A DNA stretch of 64,000 nucleotides from Gracilaria domingensis (Eukaryota; Rhodophyta; Florideophyceae; Gracilariales; Gracilariaceae), in assembly GCA_022539475.1 (NCBI GenBank), contig VCMS01000014.1:186001-250000 (forward strand), read 5' to 3'. This document shows positions 41,066 to 50,615 of the stretch, piece by piece. A program made the translations under genes and the position numbers. The stretch's first letter is position 1. Each line of letters opens with the position of its first letter. The notes beneath the pieces are model-generated. The model saw nothing but the letters and a program-made list of their open reading frames with translations. It was not told where the DNA came from and searched no databases.

Positions 41066-42059
41066 TGATCCGCGCGCGACTTGGAATGATGCGAATCGGA
41101 TGGGCCGAGTTTCGGTTGATATCCGCTCCCACTGGTACGTTGTACCCACGGTACCAGATATTTATTTGCCCTGAGTCCGGGTAATGCATTAATGTGATTG
41201 GCTGTGTTATGCGCATATGTACATTGTTGCCCCCTCTTCACGTGACTAAGGTTCCGGTTTTCTCTGAGCAGGGCTCCCTTGGTGAGGCTCGTGCAGGCTC
41301 CCATTTCAGAGGAGAAACTAACTTTGAGTCAGCTCAAGTTAATTATGCCTTTGGACTCATGTTATGATGCTCAGTGTCTCTCGTGAAGTAGGGGGATTTA
41401 GATATATCGGAAATCCAAGTAGTCATACTTAGTTAAAGCTCGCAGCCAAAGTCTAACAACTTCAGTAGAACTTCAGGATCGTTGTACCATTTTGCAGTGC
41501 ATAGAATCCGACCTTTGTGTTTAAAGGAGTAGCCTCATACCTTTTTGTCTTCAGCATTGATGGTCTCTGTTTCTTGGTTCCCCTTCGTAATTTTCGAAAC
41601 TTTTCTGACTACATTTCTGCGTCGATAACCAGCAACATTATCACAGAACAAATATGGAATTCCTTTATGACAGAAGAAGAGCAAAAATAGGATTCATTCA
41701 AGCTCCCCTTGTTACAAACAAACATATATGCGGTAACTCAACCAGAATCTTGATCTTCAGATCGCCGAAGACAACCCTGTTCCTCATGCGTTTTTCTTCT
41801 TTCAACAATACCTTTGTCAGAACGAGACAATGCTTTATGCCAGTTCAATGATCCAAGTCTAGAAGAGAATCTTTCTTTCATAATCACTCTTGCAATGAAG
41901 CATCAAAACAATATACTACAGAAAGATGCACACGAACCTTGGCTTGTTCTTCTATATAAAGAGCTCTCGTTCGTCTCTCGTGTTCCCAATTTCAGAAGAC
42001 ATCCGCCGGCATCTGAGAACTCATTTCACAAGAACGTGTGTGCTCTCGACATTGGCATT
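41066..42059. other. Divergent promoter region
   Basis: It lies between the DUF1963-like gene (-) and the secreted nuclease-like gene (+). TATATAAA at 41953 serves the latter. AATAAATAT near 41157 could be a TATA element for the former. No other gene is seen. Confidence 0.55.
41953..41960 (+). promoter_or_regulatory. TATA box of the secreted nuclease-like gene
   Basis: TATATAAA lies 107 bp before the ATG at 42060, followed by GAGCTCTCG. Spacing matches the other TATA boxes in the window. Confidence 0.6.
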
Positions 42060-42914
42060 ATGTACTCTCTCCGAGCCTTTATTGCAACTCTCATTTTGTC
42101 TCTTTCCGTTGCTGGTGGGATCAGCATATCCGACTCCCTGCTCGCATCGGCAGATACCATTAAGACAGAGGTCATTCCAGTTGAGCTTCGTACAGGTGTG
42201 CGCCAGAAAGCTGCTTTTGATGGCCCCATTCTGTCAAGCGATGGGGAGCTGGATCTTTTCAATACTTCTGTGAGGGCGGCTAGATGTGCAACTTTCAATG
42301 ACCAAAACAACATAAACAGCTTCAACGCACAGAACATCGCAAACACAGGTGCCAGGATTACATATACGGCTGGTAACAACAACAATGGTGTAAATCCGTT
42401 CCAAGTCCAGGCAACTCAAACTACCATTCGTGTGACGCAAACCAGCTACAATGCTCGACTAGGCTCAGGTCCTTACAACGACGGAACCCCACCGGGTTGG
42501 CAAGCAATGCTTAACCAAGTAGGAGGTAATGTTAATGGAGTTCATCGTGGACATCTCGGGCCAGCCCGCCTGGGAGGATCGGGCCTTGATGTCCGAAACA
42601 TTGTGGCAATGTATCAGCGTGTGAATACGCGTCATCTTGCAATTTGGGAAAGAATGGTGAACGCCGCTTTCGACAATCAACTCGTTCCTCAGCCCGACTG
42701 CATTGACTACCGTTGCATCGCCTACTATACGCCGGGTAGGGATAGCCCGGACCATATTCGCACAACGGCATGGCTTATTCGCAACGGTAATCGACGTGTG
42801 TGGTTTGATGTGGGGATTCCCAATCAACCCAATCTACCTGGAACGGCAGCGACCATTCACTGGGACGACACGGCTAATATGTTCCCGTCATTGAACCACA
42901 GAGGACGCCCGTAG
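42060..42914 (+). CDS. Secreted DNA/RNA non-specific endonuclease-like protein
   Basis: A 284-aa protein. Residues 1-31 form a signal peptide (MYSLRAFIATLILSLSVAGG). After an Asn-rich stretch, the C-terminal half shows the His-Asn nuclease pattern of the NUC1/EndA/EssD superfamily: HRGHLGPARLGG with the general-base His at 165, LDVRNIVAMYQRVN with metal-site Asn180 and a following Asn189, and IWERMV with Glu197. The family has D/E/H-R-G-H at the active site, so HRGH is acceptable. The predicted product acts outside the cell or in the secretory pathway and may serve in nutrient scavenging or defence. Six Cys or fewer suggest one or two disulphides. Close similarity of this layout to bacterial secreted nucleases raises the possibility of horizontal gain; this is inference. 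The in-frame region upstream is excluded because the signal peptide fixes the start. Confidence 0.75.
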   Translation: MYSLRAFIATLILSLSVAGGISISDSLLASADTIKTEVIPVELRTGVRQKAAFDGPILSSDGELDLFNTSVRAARCATFNDQNNINSFNAQNIANTGARITYTAGNNNNGVNPFQVQATQTTIRVTQTSYNARLGSGPYNDGTPPGWQAMLNQVGGNVNGVHRGHLGPARLGGSGLDVRNIVAMYQRVNTRHLAIWERMVNAAFDNQLVPQPDCIDYRCIAYYTPGRDSPDHIRTTAWLIRNGNRRVWFDVGIPNQPNLPGTAATIHWDDTANMFPSLNHRGRP

Positions 42915-43906
42915 AGCTTCAGATTAGAGGTGCCGACACAAATCTTTTATGGTGGCCTATTTGTGCTAGGTGAGGCGAACGCTTGTCCTCGTCTCTGACT
43001 CTGTCTTCATACGAGCAGTGTGAAGAATAAATGACAGTTTATATATATATATCTCTCTATGGGCATAACAGCCTAATTCCGGCGTGCTCCACAACGTGTC
43101 TGTTGAAAGAAGCATTCTTTCACTAGAAAGCCAAAACCTTCTCAGGCCATTTTCTAATCAACGAGCAAACAGCAAGACGCCTTCGATCACTTAGAGCGGG
43201 CCAACACAAACGTCGAGATTGGGTTCATATCAAGAATAGCACATAGCTCTTCTGTCAATTTAGTGCTAGCCAATACAGTGGTTTCTTGTCTTAGCCGTTT
43301 GAAGTAGCGCAGCTACGGTTTGGCAGTAGGTGGCTGCGGAAACGAGATGTTTTAAGTTGTTAGGGCCTTAAACAAAGCCACACGTGCGAGAAACCAGCGT
43401 ACGCGTTTCACAATAGAGAGCGGAGAGGGATATTATCTTGAGTTCTTGGAAAGGACTGCCGATATCTCTTTGCCGAGTCCTTCGCCAGTAGGCTTCCACA
43501 GCACTCTGACTAGGGAAAGTCCATCACCATGCCCGTTAAGTCTCGAAGTGAGCCATAGACACAATCATTGGAGATAAGCAATTGTCTGACCATTTGTATA
43601 AGTGCAGAAACCAAGTCAAGCGGGAACGTCTTCAGCGGATGGTGAGATCGAAACGAAATTTGAAAACATGCAGAATAAAAATGCTTCGCCAGTTCAGGAG
43701 CGCGTTCAAGGCTTGAACCTCAAGCACCACATCATGTGATGTGAGCTCCCGACTGGCACGCACCATATTACGAAGTTTGACGACAGCCGATCTGAAGGAC
43801 CCCTTTGGACGCGGAAGCTCCGAGCCTTTGCACCTACAACCTTGCAGCAACCATTTTCCTTAACAGGTCTGAAATTTGAGTCCGATAGTCGAGCAGACCA
43901 CACGCG
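42915..43906. other. Intergenic
   Basis: A short (TA)n run lies near 43040. No gene is seen before the DUF3119 start. Confidence 0.55.
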
Positions 43907-44551
43907 ATGAAGCAGACAGCATTCGTTTCTGGCATATGTTTATCGAGGCCGAGGTCTTTATCTCAAAGGGTTCTCTTATCCCCAACCCAGCTCTTTAACC
44001 CAGTGAAATCACATACTCAACGGCGATCGAAGATTGTAGCTACTGCACCCATTGATCCACCACCCGCTTCAGAAACCTCCACAGAACAGACGGAAACAAC
44101 ACTCATTCCTGAAACGGAGGCACTGGACCCATCGACCGGCTCAGTTGTAGTGCCAGCAACTTTCAACCTCGCAGGCACTTTCATGTTTTCCGGCGGGCTA
44201 TGTGTCTATCTTGGTGATGGATGGGTGGTGGCAGGATTTCCAATACTGTTACTTGGGCTCTTGCTTTCCGTACAGACGTTTCGAATTCGTTTTGTGTTCG
44301 GTCCAACACGTCTAAGTGTGGCGCGGAAAACTGGTGAAGGGCTTAAAATAATCAGAGGGTGGCAATATGAACTGATAACTAACTGGGAGCTCTGGTGGAA
44401 ACAGGTGCCCATACTGGCATACTTCAAGGAAAGCGAGAGCTACAATGGACGTGGAAGTATACATTTTTTCCCTGTTCTCTGTAAGGGGGATGTTCTGCTG
44501 AGTGAGCTGAGAAAGCGCACTCCGCATCTCGACAAGACGCAATATGATTGA
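43907..44551 (+). CDS. DUF3119 plastid membrane protein
   Basis: A 214-aa protein. Residues 1-50 are Ser/Arg-rich with almost no acidic residues (MKQTAFVSGICLSRPRSLSQRVLL), a plastid transit-type leader. A Glu/Thr/Pro linker follows. Two adjacent hydrophobic helices (FMFSGGLCVYLG and GFPILLLGLLLSVQTF) precede a soluble part with RFVFGPTRLSVARKTGEGLKIIRGWQYELITNWELWW and a C-terminal GSIHFFPVLCKGDVLLSELRKR. This is the DUF3119 family of cyanobacteria and plastids, of unknown function, probably in thylakoid or envelope membranes. The stop codon is followed after only 39 nt by the next ATG on the same strand. Confidence 0.88.
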   Translation: MKQTAFVSGICLSRPRSLSQRVLLSPTQLFNPVKSHTQRRSKIVATAPIDPPPASETSTEQTETTLIPETEALDPSTGSVVVPATFNLAGTFMFSGGLCVYLGDGWVVAGFPILLLGLLLSVQTFRIRFVFGPTRLSVARKTGEGLKIIRGWQYELITNWELWWKQVPILAYFKESESYNGRGSIHFFPVLCKGDVLLSELRKRTPHLDKTQYD

Positions 44552-44590
44552 ACGGAAGGCAAGCTCGGGTGGTGGGTGCACTTGGTGCAC

Positions 44591-45211
44591 ATGAGACGCG
44601 CGGTTGACGTTGTGGTGGACGACGTTTCACCAGCACCCCACCTTCCGCTCGAGGTGAAGCAAGTGTTCAACAACATATTAGATAGCTTGAACGAACGACA
44701 AGCTTGGCAGCACCATCTGCTTGATTGCAAGAGGCACAGCGTACATCGTATTGGTGCGTGCCAATTGTTCCCGTCAGAGAGCCAAGGCGCATATTTCGTG
44801 AGAAACACAAGTGTGGAAGCATTTCTCAAGAGTTTGTTTAGACATGTAGCATTCGTCTGTAACGCCACGCTATCGAGGTTTGATTTGTTTCACGGACACC
44901 TATTCCACAACGAAAAAGTGGGCACGCTAGGCGTGTTGTTCCATGCCAAAGAGTATCCCGCAAAACGCGAGAGCATGCCGTTCGATCTGGGTTACTGTCA
45001 ACGCGGGTCTGATGTACGCGCCAGTGAGGCATCGATGAAGCGACGGAACGCGGTGTGGTGTCTGTGGCGACGTGATGTGGCGGTGGTTCGTCCTCTCGAA
45101 GGAGGCCCGTTTTTCACCGTTTATGAGAGCGATTTGGGTGCTGCGGTGGCTGATTTATTTTTCTTCCCATGTGGCGTAAACCAAGGGCTGCACGTTGTGC
45201 CATTTCGTTAA
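44591..45211 (+). CDS. Unknown 206-aa protein
   Basis: Not recognised. The frame has balanced composition and a defined hydrophobic core (VEAFLKSLFRHVAFVCNATLSRFDLFHGHLF, VGTLGVLFHAKEYP, NAVWCLWRRDVAVVRPL, FFTVYESDLGAAVADLFFFPCG), so it looks like a genuine folded protein, not a chance frame. No signal peptide or membrane segment is seen. The ATG at 44591 was chosen; the frame opens at GTG 44576. It follows the DUF3119 stop by 39 nt on the same strand and precedes the SNAP-25-like gene by 236 bp, so its promoter must lie inside the DUF3119 gene, or the two share a transcript. Confidence 0.65.
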   Translation: MRRAVDVVVDDVSPAPHLPLEVKQVFNNILDSLNERQAWQHHLLDCKRHSVHRIGACQLFPSESQGAYFVRNTSVEAFLKSLFRHVAFVCNATLSRFDLFHGHLFHNEKVGTLGVLFHAKEYPAKRESMPFDLGYCQRGSDVRASEASMKRRNAVWCLWRRDVAVVRPLEGGPFFTVYESDLGAAVADLFFFPCGVNQGLHVVPFR

Positions 45212-45446
45212 GCGTGCGCATGCATTGCTGGGCTCCTTCCTTGTGCACATGGCGTGCGCTGCGTCTTCATCTCCAGCGCATCATCACATGTGACAATGCC
45301 ATGCGGTCCCTCCGAGTCTCCTCCCCCTACTTAAGTGGAGATGCCCTTGGAAACACACGCCGCTTCAACCATGTTTACTTTGTGCTTCTTCCTCGCTTTC
45401 GAGAAGCATCCATTCACGCGTGCCACAGCTCCCCCGAGTTCTCGCT

Positions 45447-46226
45447 ATGCCTCTATTCCGTTCTCAATACGTCGGACAGGTTGAAATCCTGGAAGATGAG
45501 CAACCTGCGCAAGACGTCGACGTTCCCGCTTCGCGTGCCTCCGAACAGAAGAGCGCAGCAAGAACATTGCTGTTACATGAAGCAAACGTAGGACTCCAGG
45601 ATACGAAGACCATCCTGAGCACCGCTGTCCAGTCTCATCACATAGCAGAAGCAACTGCATCTTCCCTGTCCGCACAGACGGGACAGCTAGAAGATATTGC
45701 CGAAGATTTGGAAACCGTCGAGGGCACTGTCGACAAAGCTGGAAACACTGTGTACCAACTCACGCGAAATCCTCTCCGCGCGTTTGTCGAGAAACCCCTC
45801 ACACGGAGGAAGAGACGCCAAAAGCGCGATAAATCTGCTCTGCTCTCGACAAAAGAGAAGCCAGACGACACCAGTTCTAAATCAAACGAATCTGAAAACG
45901 AATCCCATTCGTCATGGCTTGCGCGACGTAAGGAGGAGTTAATCCCTAGCAGTATGAAGAAGGGTAATCACGGTGCGAAGCAGACGCTTGAGCCTTTGGA
46001 AGACGATTATTCTGATTTCGATGACGATGTGAAACTTGTTCTTCAAAAACAGGATGGTTATCTAGATCAAACTGCCAATCAACTCACGGAACTGCAGAAT
46101 CTGGCATTGGGCATCAACACAGAGCTTGACAAGCAAGCTGAGATAGTTGATTCCATAGACGCGCCAAAGATTACCGCGAAGTTGAGATACAATAACGCCA
46201 AGCTGAAGCGCAAGTTTAGGCTCTGA
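45447..46226 (+). CDS. SNAP-25-family Qb+Qc SNARE
   Basis: A 259-aa protein with two SNARE coiled coils and no transmembrane segment, the layout of SNAP-25/SNAP-29/SNAP33. The Qb helix is about residues 38-105 (LLHEANVGLQDTKTILSTAVQSHHIAEATASSLSAQTGQLEDIAEDLETVEGTVDKA). A basic Lys/Arg-rich and then acidic Ser-rich linker (about 110-195) lacks the Cys cluster that anchors SNAP-25 by palmitoylation, as in SNAP-29. The Qc helix is about 200-255 (VLQKQDGYLDQTANQLTELQNLALGINTELDKQAEIVDSIDAP), with the zero-layer Gln in EIVDS-type register not fixed here. It drives vesicle fusion with a syntaxin and an R-SNARE. The ATG at 45447 was chosen; the frame opens at a GTG nine codons earlier. The gene converges on the tetraspanin gene. 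Confidence 0.88.
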   Translation: MPLFRSQYVGQVEILEDEQPAQDVDVPASRASEQKSAARTLLLHEANVGLQDTKTILSTAVQSHHIAEATASSLSAQTGQLEDIAEDLETVEGTVDKAGNTVYQLTRNPLRAFVEKPLTRRKRRQKRDKSALLSTKEKPDDTSSKSNESENESHSSWLARRKEELIPSSMKKGNHGAKQTLEPLEDDYSDFDDDVKLVLQKQDGYLDQTANQLTELQNLALGINTELDKQAEIVDSIDAPKITAKLRYNNAKLKRKFRL

Positions 46227-46458
46227 AACACATGATGTGGAAACTCCTCATAAATCATATATACACAATCAGTTTCACAATGAGCAGTCGATGGGCACGC
46301 TCATACTGCGCGTTTAACGTTGACTTGCCTTGAATTTAGAACATTTGATGGGCTCCAATTGTTTCAAGCAGCGTCTCCTTTTGTGAGGCGCCCATAAAGG
46401 CAAGGGCCGAATTCCGTCCATCTCAAGAATGACATCGCCCTTACGATGCTCACACAAC

Positions 46459-47316
46459 TTATAACGCATAAACAAACACCATGTCAAGGACTAGTATTGA
46501 TGCGGCGATTGCACAGCTTATCCCTGCTGGTCTGTGCACGTTCTTCAGCTTATCCACGATGGCGTTAAAGCATCCTTTTGTGACGTTCAAGTCTTTCGAA
46601 ATCGATCCGCACATAGGGCAGTCCAAAGGATTTTGAGTACACACTTGTCTTACAGATGTTGTGTTAGAGCAAATCGTGCAATCACCGTTTCGAAAACCAA
46701 AACAACGGTAGTCGCTTTGAATTTCACACGCGTTCTCTCTGTCCATTACCACGGTATTTTGCCATGCTTTGTGAAGACGATCTTCTAATCCAAATTGTGA
46801 TGTGTTTCCTCTGGCCAAGTTCATCCAAACCACTGCAAGGAATACGAGACTTACTATGGTTGCAATGCACAGTAAAGTGTATCCGCAAAGAATTATCTGT
46901 TTGACGCGATCGTGTTTCACAACAGCACAAGCTCCAATGACAGAAATCAGTACCAGAATCACTCCAGAGAACATGGCCATGTAGGCGACGGTGAAGTATT
47001 CGTTGAACGAAGAATCTTCGCTTTTCGAAAAAAGGTTAGCTCTTTGAAAGAACAAAACCTCGGTAGAGGTGCAAAATAGAGGCCAAGAAACTTACCAGAT
47101 GTGAATGATAGTTTCAGGTTAAGTAGCGGATCTACTACTTTCAGAACGATACCGATGCTGAGTAGGGTAAGACCCGCAAACTTTATTTTGCGTCAGTCGA
47201 ACGTTCCATTCGGAGTCGAAGAAGAAGGTTGAATTGCTTACCATTGTAAAACCTGCAACGAGAGCATGGTACCATAGAAGCGGATATGTTCCGCTAAGAT
47301 TGGATCTGCTTGGCAT
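46459..47316 (-). CDS. Tetraspanin-like four-helix membrane protein, three exons
   Basis: Exons are 47316-47242, 47180-47096 and 47039-46459; the introns are 61 and 56 nt (donors ATG|GTAAGC and CTG|GTAAGT, acceptors ATAAAG and AAAGAG). Splicing gives 246 aa. TM1 spans the first exon junction (WYHALVAGFTM joined to FAGLTLLSIGIVL), TM2 is MAMFSGVILVLISVIGACAVV, TM3 is YTLLCIATIVSLVFLAVVW, and TM4 closes the protein (ISCAIAASILVLDMVFVYAL). The large loop between TM3 and TM4 has many Cys (DYRCFGF, GDCTIC, DCPMCG, GCF) and RCFGF in place of the usual CCG motif. Tetraspanins organise membrane microdomains. The short or absent C-terminal tail is unusual. Confidence 0.82.
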
Positions 47317-48373
47317 CCTTCTGAACTTGTTAGGCGTGAAGAACGGCTTCAACGCTAACTTGGACTTTAGAACTTCACAGTCGCTAGTGTCTTAATCAGA
47401 ATCAATGTACTCGTCGGGGCAACGAAACAAATTGGAGAAAGAGTGGTACGTCAAACGTGAAGTTATTCATTTTCAACGCTGTTGAATGAAACGTTCCACT
47501 GGAATGTCATCAACACGGCGCTCTCAAATTATCGTATTGTGTAAAGGCTAATTGCCTCCCAAGGATTTGTCAATCATCGTCCTAAGATGAGAAACGATAA
47601 TATCATTTCGCATCCTAAGCCGTGATTGATGTTATCAGCTCAATATGCATTGTACAGTATCATTATGCAGGACAATAAGCTGTAACCAGCGGCATAAGCG
47701 TTACCAATGATCGTTGTCCCCGTCTGCATGTACGGGAGTACAAAAAGCTTAGGAAAATGCGCTCTGTATTGGTTCACTCTGGGGATGAACAGAATATAGA
47801 CGGTCTTTATCGCCAAGATCAAGATATGACATCCTGGACCGATTCTGCATTGCAATTAGTAAACTACACGTACATGTAGTTCTGTTCAGTGGCTTTCGGC
47901 AGTGACGTCAGAACAGGGAGACGCGTTACTAGGCAGCAGCTCCGATGCTTCCTTGAGTCAGTGACGCCAGCTTGATTCTGAATTCAGGTATGGAAGTGTC
48001 AGGTTTTCCGACGTCGAAGGCGTCAGAAGTTTCGGTTAGCGCTCGTAGGTGTGAACAACGTTGGAGCCGCAGGAATGGAACTCTGAGATGCAAGTCAGCC
48101 GGCTGTCGTCGTTGAGGGCCATTTCTGTGGAGGAGACGCGAAAAGTGCCAATTAATTAAAACTGGATAAAAAATTAGATCCACCGCATAGATCCGAACGT
48201 ATCCGCGAGTATTTCAGTGCGCAGCAAGCAGGGGGAACAACACACGTCCAAGCCTGACAAGCCGCACAGCTTTTCCGGCAGCCCGCAATCTCCACATTGC
48301 TCTCGTGCTCCCGTCGTTCAGACCGCAATCTCCTTCACATCTGCCATCTCTCAGGCTCCACCTTCACTTCGAC
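47317..48373. other. Divergent intergenic region
   Basis: It lies between the tetraspanin (-) and DUF760 (+) starts. It holds a palindrome at 47862-47881 (AACTACACGTACATGTAGTT). The minus frame at 47640-47855 is hydrophobic but isolated and not supported as a gene. Confidence 0.5.
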
Positions 48374-49414
48374 ATGAACGCCGCCTTTCAGCAGTCGCTG
48401 GCCGTTCTGCCCAGCATTCGAACCTCCTTCTCCCGTCGTTCACCTCGCCGCCCAGCGTACACTCGAACAAGCGCTCGTCGCGCCGCCTATCGTCCCCGCT
48501 GGACTGCCTTGGCCGGACCGTCGTCGCCGTCGTCCGGCGGTCGTCCTGATCGCAGCGACGACGGATCTCGCGATTCAGAGTTTAATATAGACCTGTCTTC
48601 ACAGCCTGAAGCGGAGGAGAAAAATGAGCTCTTCAAGATTATTAGAGCCGTGCCTCCGCCTGACCTTGTCAAGAAATTCACCGAGACCTCGCCGCCTGTT
48701 GTGCAGAATGCAATAAGAGAGACGCTTGTTAGCATGCTTGGAAGTTTGCCGCCGCTTGCTTTTGCTACGTCCATTTCTACCATGTCATCGAACCTTGTTC
48801 AGTTGTTTCATTCTTCTCTAGTGACTGGATACATGTTCCGGAACGCCACGTACAGAATGGAGCTGACAAGAAATTTGGACTGGTCTGGACTTCGAGCTCT
48901 CCCGTCTCCTGAGGAAGAACCTCCTCACATTGAAGGAGGAGTCGCCGTGTTTAAGCAAAACGATGGATCCACAGTAGAGGTACCAGTTGAGGAATACATA
49001 TCAGATTTGCGTTCAACCGTCACTAATCTCCAGGGCGAGCTTGAGAGAGAACGTAAGGGCGGTAATGAGCTGTTAAGTTTTATTGCCACAATGGAGAAAG
49101 AAAACATTGAAGCTTTGACGAAAAACGCCGGAGAAGAAGTTGTAGATGCCATGAAGAAGGTTGTTCAAGCTGTCACATCATCGCAAGGGATTAACACTGA
49201 GAAGGATGGTCTCATTCACGCAGCCGCTCCAGACCTGGGACAGCTCCTCTTCTATTTAATGGTTAGTGGGTTCTTCCTGAGAGAAGCCGAAGTTCACCTT
49301 GACCTGCAGCGTAAAATTGGTGGGGATTCATCAAGTCTCAAGAATTTGTTGGGTGGCACAGAAACAGATTCTGACGATTCCGGAAAGCCAAAACAACCTC
49401 CGGCAAAATCGTAA
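48374..49414 (+). CDS. DUF760 plastid protein
   Basis: A 346-aa protein. Residues 1-70 are Arg/Ser/Pro/Ala-rich (MNAAFQQSLAVLPSIRTSFSRRSPRRPAYTRT), a plastid transit-type leader. DUF760 units follow: the first (FKIIRAVPPPDLVKKFTETSPPVVQNAIRETLVSMLGSLPPLAFATSISTMSSNLVQLFHSSLVTGYMFRNATYRMELTRNL) is typical in its P-P-D-L-V and G-Y-M-x-R-N-A-x-Y-R elements; a second, weaker copy (MKKVVQAVT to LGQLLFYLMVSGFFLREAEVHLDLQRKI) closes the protein. The family is plastid-located in plants and linked to UV-B and light stress; its molecular role is unknown. A coiled-coil-like stretch connects the copies. The ATG at 48374 is the first in frame. Confidence 0.88.
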   Translation: MNAAFQQSLAVLPSIRTSFSRRSPRRPAYTRTSARRAAYRPRWTALAGPSSPSSGGRPDRSDDGSRDSEFNIDLSSQPEAEEKNELFKIIRAVPPPDLVKKFTETSPPVVQNAIRETLVSMLGSLPPLAFATSISTMSSNLVQLFHSSLVTGYMFRNATYRMELTRNLDWSGLRALPSPEEEPPHIEGGVAVFKQNDGSTVEVPVEEYISDLRSTVTNLQGELERERKGGNELLSFIATMEKENIEALTKNAGEEVVDAMKKVVQAVTSSQGINTEKDGLIHAAAPDLGQLLFYLMVSGFFLREAEVHLDLQRKIGGDSSSLKNLLGGTETDSDDSGKPKQPPAKS

Positions 49415-49544
49415 GCATGGTGATAGAGGTCACGTCATATACCGTTTCGGATGCGATGACGTGTGTTAACATCCAATAAACACACACTGGGTTGACTATA
49501 TGCTGTTGAGGGCGGAATGTTTGGCACACAGTCGTTGGAACGCA

Positions 49545-50615
49545 TCAAGTGAAGGTCTCTTCGTCCGATACATCGATTGTGTGCTTTTCGCACGGAATTC
49601 CACAGGCTGATACATCAACGGATTCAACATCGACTTCGTGCTCTGAGGAGCGACAACAAACTGGAGAGCCGGATTGCACTAGAGAACCCCAATCGTCTCT
49701 TAAGTGCGCTCGGAACAGACGTTTTTCCTTTGTTTTGAGAACTCGGATAACCAGTGGTATTGTTCGCAGTATCCACTTGACTAACACTTTGTTACAGAAA
49801 TAATCAGGCTTCTGCACGCCGTGGCGCACGACTTCTGGAATTGACATTCCTTGATAGCGGAGATTTTCACCATAGGACTGGATGGCTTGCGCGTCTATGT
49901 CATCCAGCGACCTGAAGTCCAGGGCGTCGCCGCGAGGGAGGATCACATATGCTTGTGTCCACTGCTTGTCAGTACGTTGCTCTTGGGTGCCATTCGCGTA
50001 AACGTAGTGGAAGAAGAAAGGTTTTCCTATAGCAAACACTCTCGGTCGTATAATAAAACGGGCTTCCTCTGCTAGACCTCTTTCTGTCGTTTCTTCAAAG
50101 GTTTCATTCGTAATGGAATGTTCGCCGATTGGTGTCCATGTCATCGGACATGTCTTTGTTGACGGAGAACGCCAAGCTAGCAATAGCCTGAGGTGTGAAT
50201 CCAGAGCAAACATCCATACGCCATGATGCACAAGGCCGTTTTTGTGAATTTCCTCGATGTGAACCGGACCGTCGATTCGTTGGTACGGGTCGCTCTCTGA
50301 AAACACGTCCAATCTCTCCGCAATTCTTCTCGACAGAATCTCCTCTGTCTCACGGCGAGGAGCAAGACCTCCAGGGATAGCAAATCCAGCTATTCCAAGC
50401 AGCGCGAGGAAGGCAAGAAAAAGCGCAGTCTGCGAAATACGGGGTGGGGGCGGGCTCGGTGGCGCCATGTCTGCGCCGATGTAAGCAGACGACCGGCGTG
50501 TGCTCTGCGTTTCAGGGGCCGAGACTGAGCGAAATCCAAGCCGTCGAAGGCTGGGAGCTGTTGCTTTGGGTATTGGCGCAGAAAAGTCGCGCGCAGAGCG
50601 CGATTCCGTCGGCAT
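49545..50615 (-). CDS. Membrane-anchored Nudix-like protein
   Basis: A 356-aa product from the ATG at 50615. An Arg/Ser-rich N-terminus is followed by a single hydrophobic helix (ALFLAFLALLGIAGFAIPGG, about 60-82). The next domain (HHGVWMFALDSHLRLLLAWRS, then PIGEHSITNETFEETTERGLAEEARFI) resembles a Nudix fold with a non-standard Nudix box: the paired Glu of the helix (RGLAEEA) is kept, but one loop residue is extra and the usual REU and Gly positions differ. It resembles the isopentenyl-diphosphate isomerase-like Nudix group in HGVWMF and RS-x-x-K-x-x-x-P-x-x-W. Activity is therefore uncertain. The tail is acidic/Cys-rich. An alternative start is the Met at 50468, right before the hydrophobic helix. 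It converges on DUF760. Confidence 0.7.
   Translation of the reverse strand: MPTESRSARDFSAPIPKATAPSLRRLGFRSVSAPETQSTRRSSAYIGADMAPPSPPPPRISQTALFLAFLALLGIAGFAIPGGLAPRRETEEILSRRIAERLDVFSESDPYQRIDGPVHIEEIHKNGLVHHGVWMFALDSHLRLLLAWRSPSTKTCPMTWTPIGEHSITNETFEETTERGLAEEARFIIRPRVFAIGKPFFFHYVYANGTQEQRTDKQWTQAYVILPRGDALDFRSLDDIDAQAIQSYGENLRYQGMSIPEVVRHGVQKPDYFCNKVLVKWILRTIPLVIRVLKTKEKRLFRAHLRDDWGSLVQSGSPVCCRSSEHEVDVESVDVSACGIPCEKHTIDVSDEETFT

Noticed and set aside
47640-47855. 71-aa hydrophobic minus frame
   Set aside because: Isolated, no splice partners seen, no family features.
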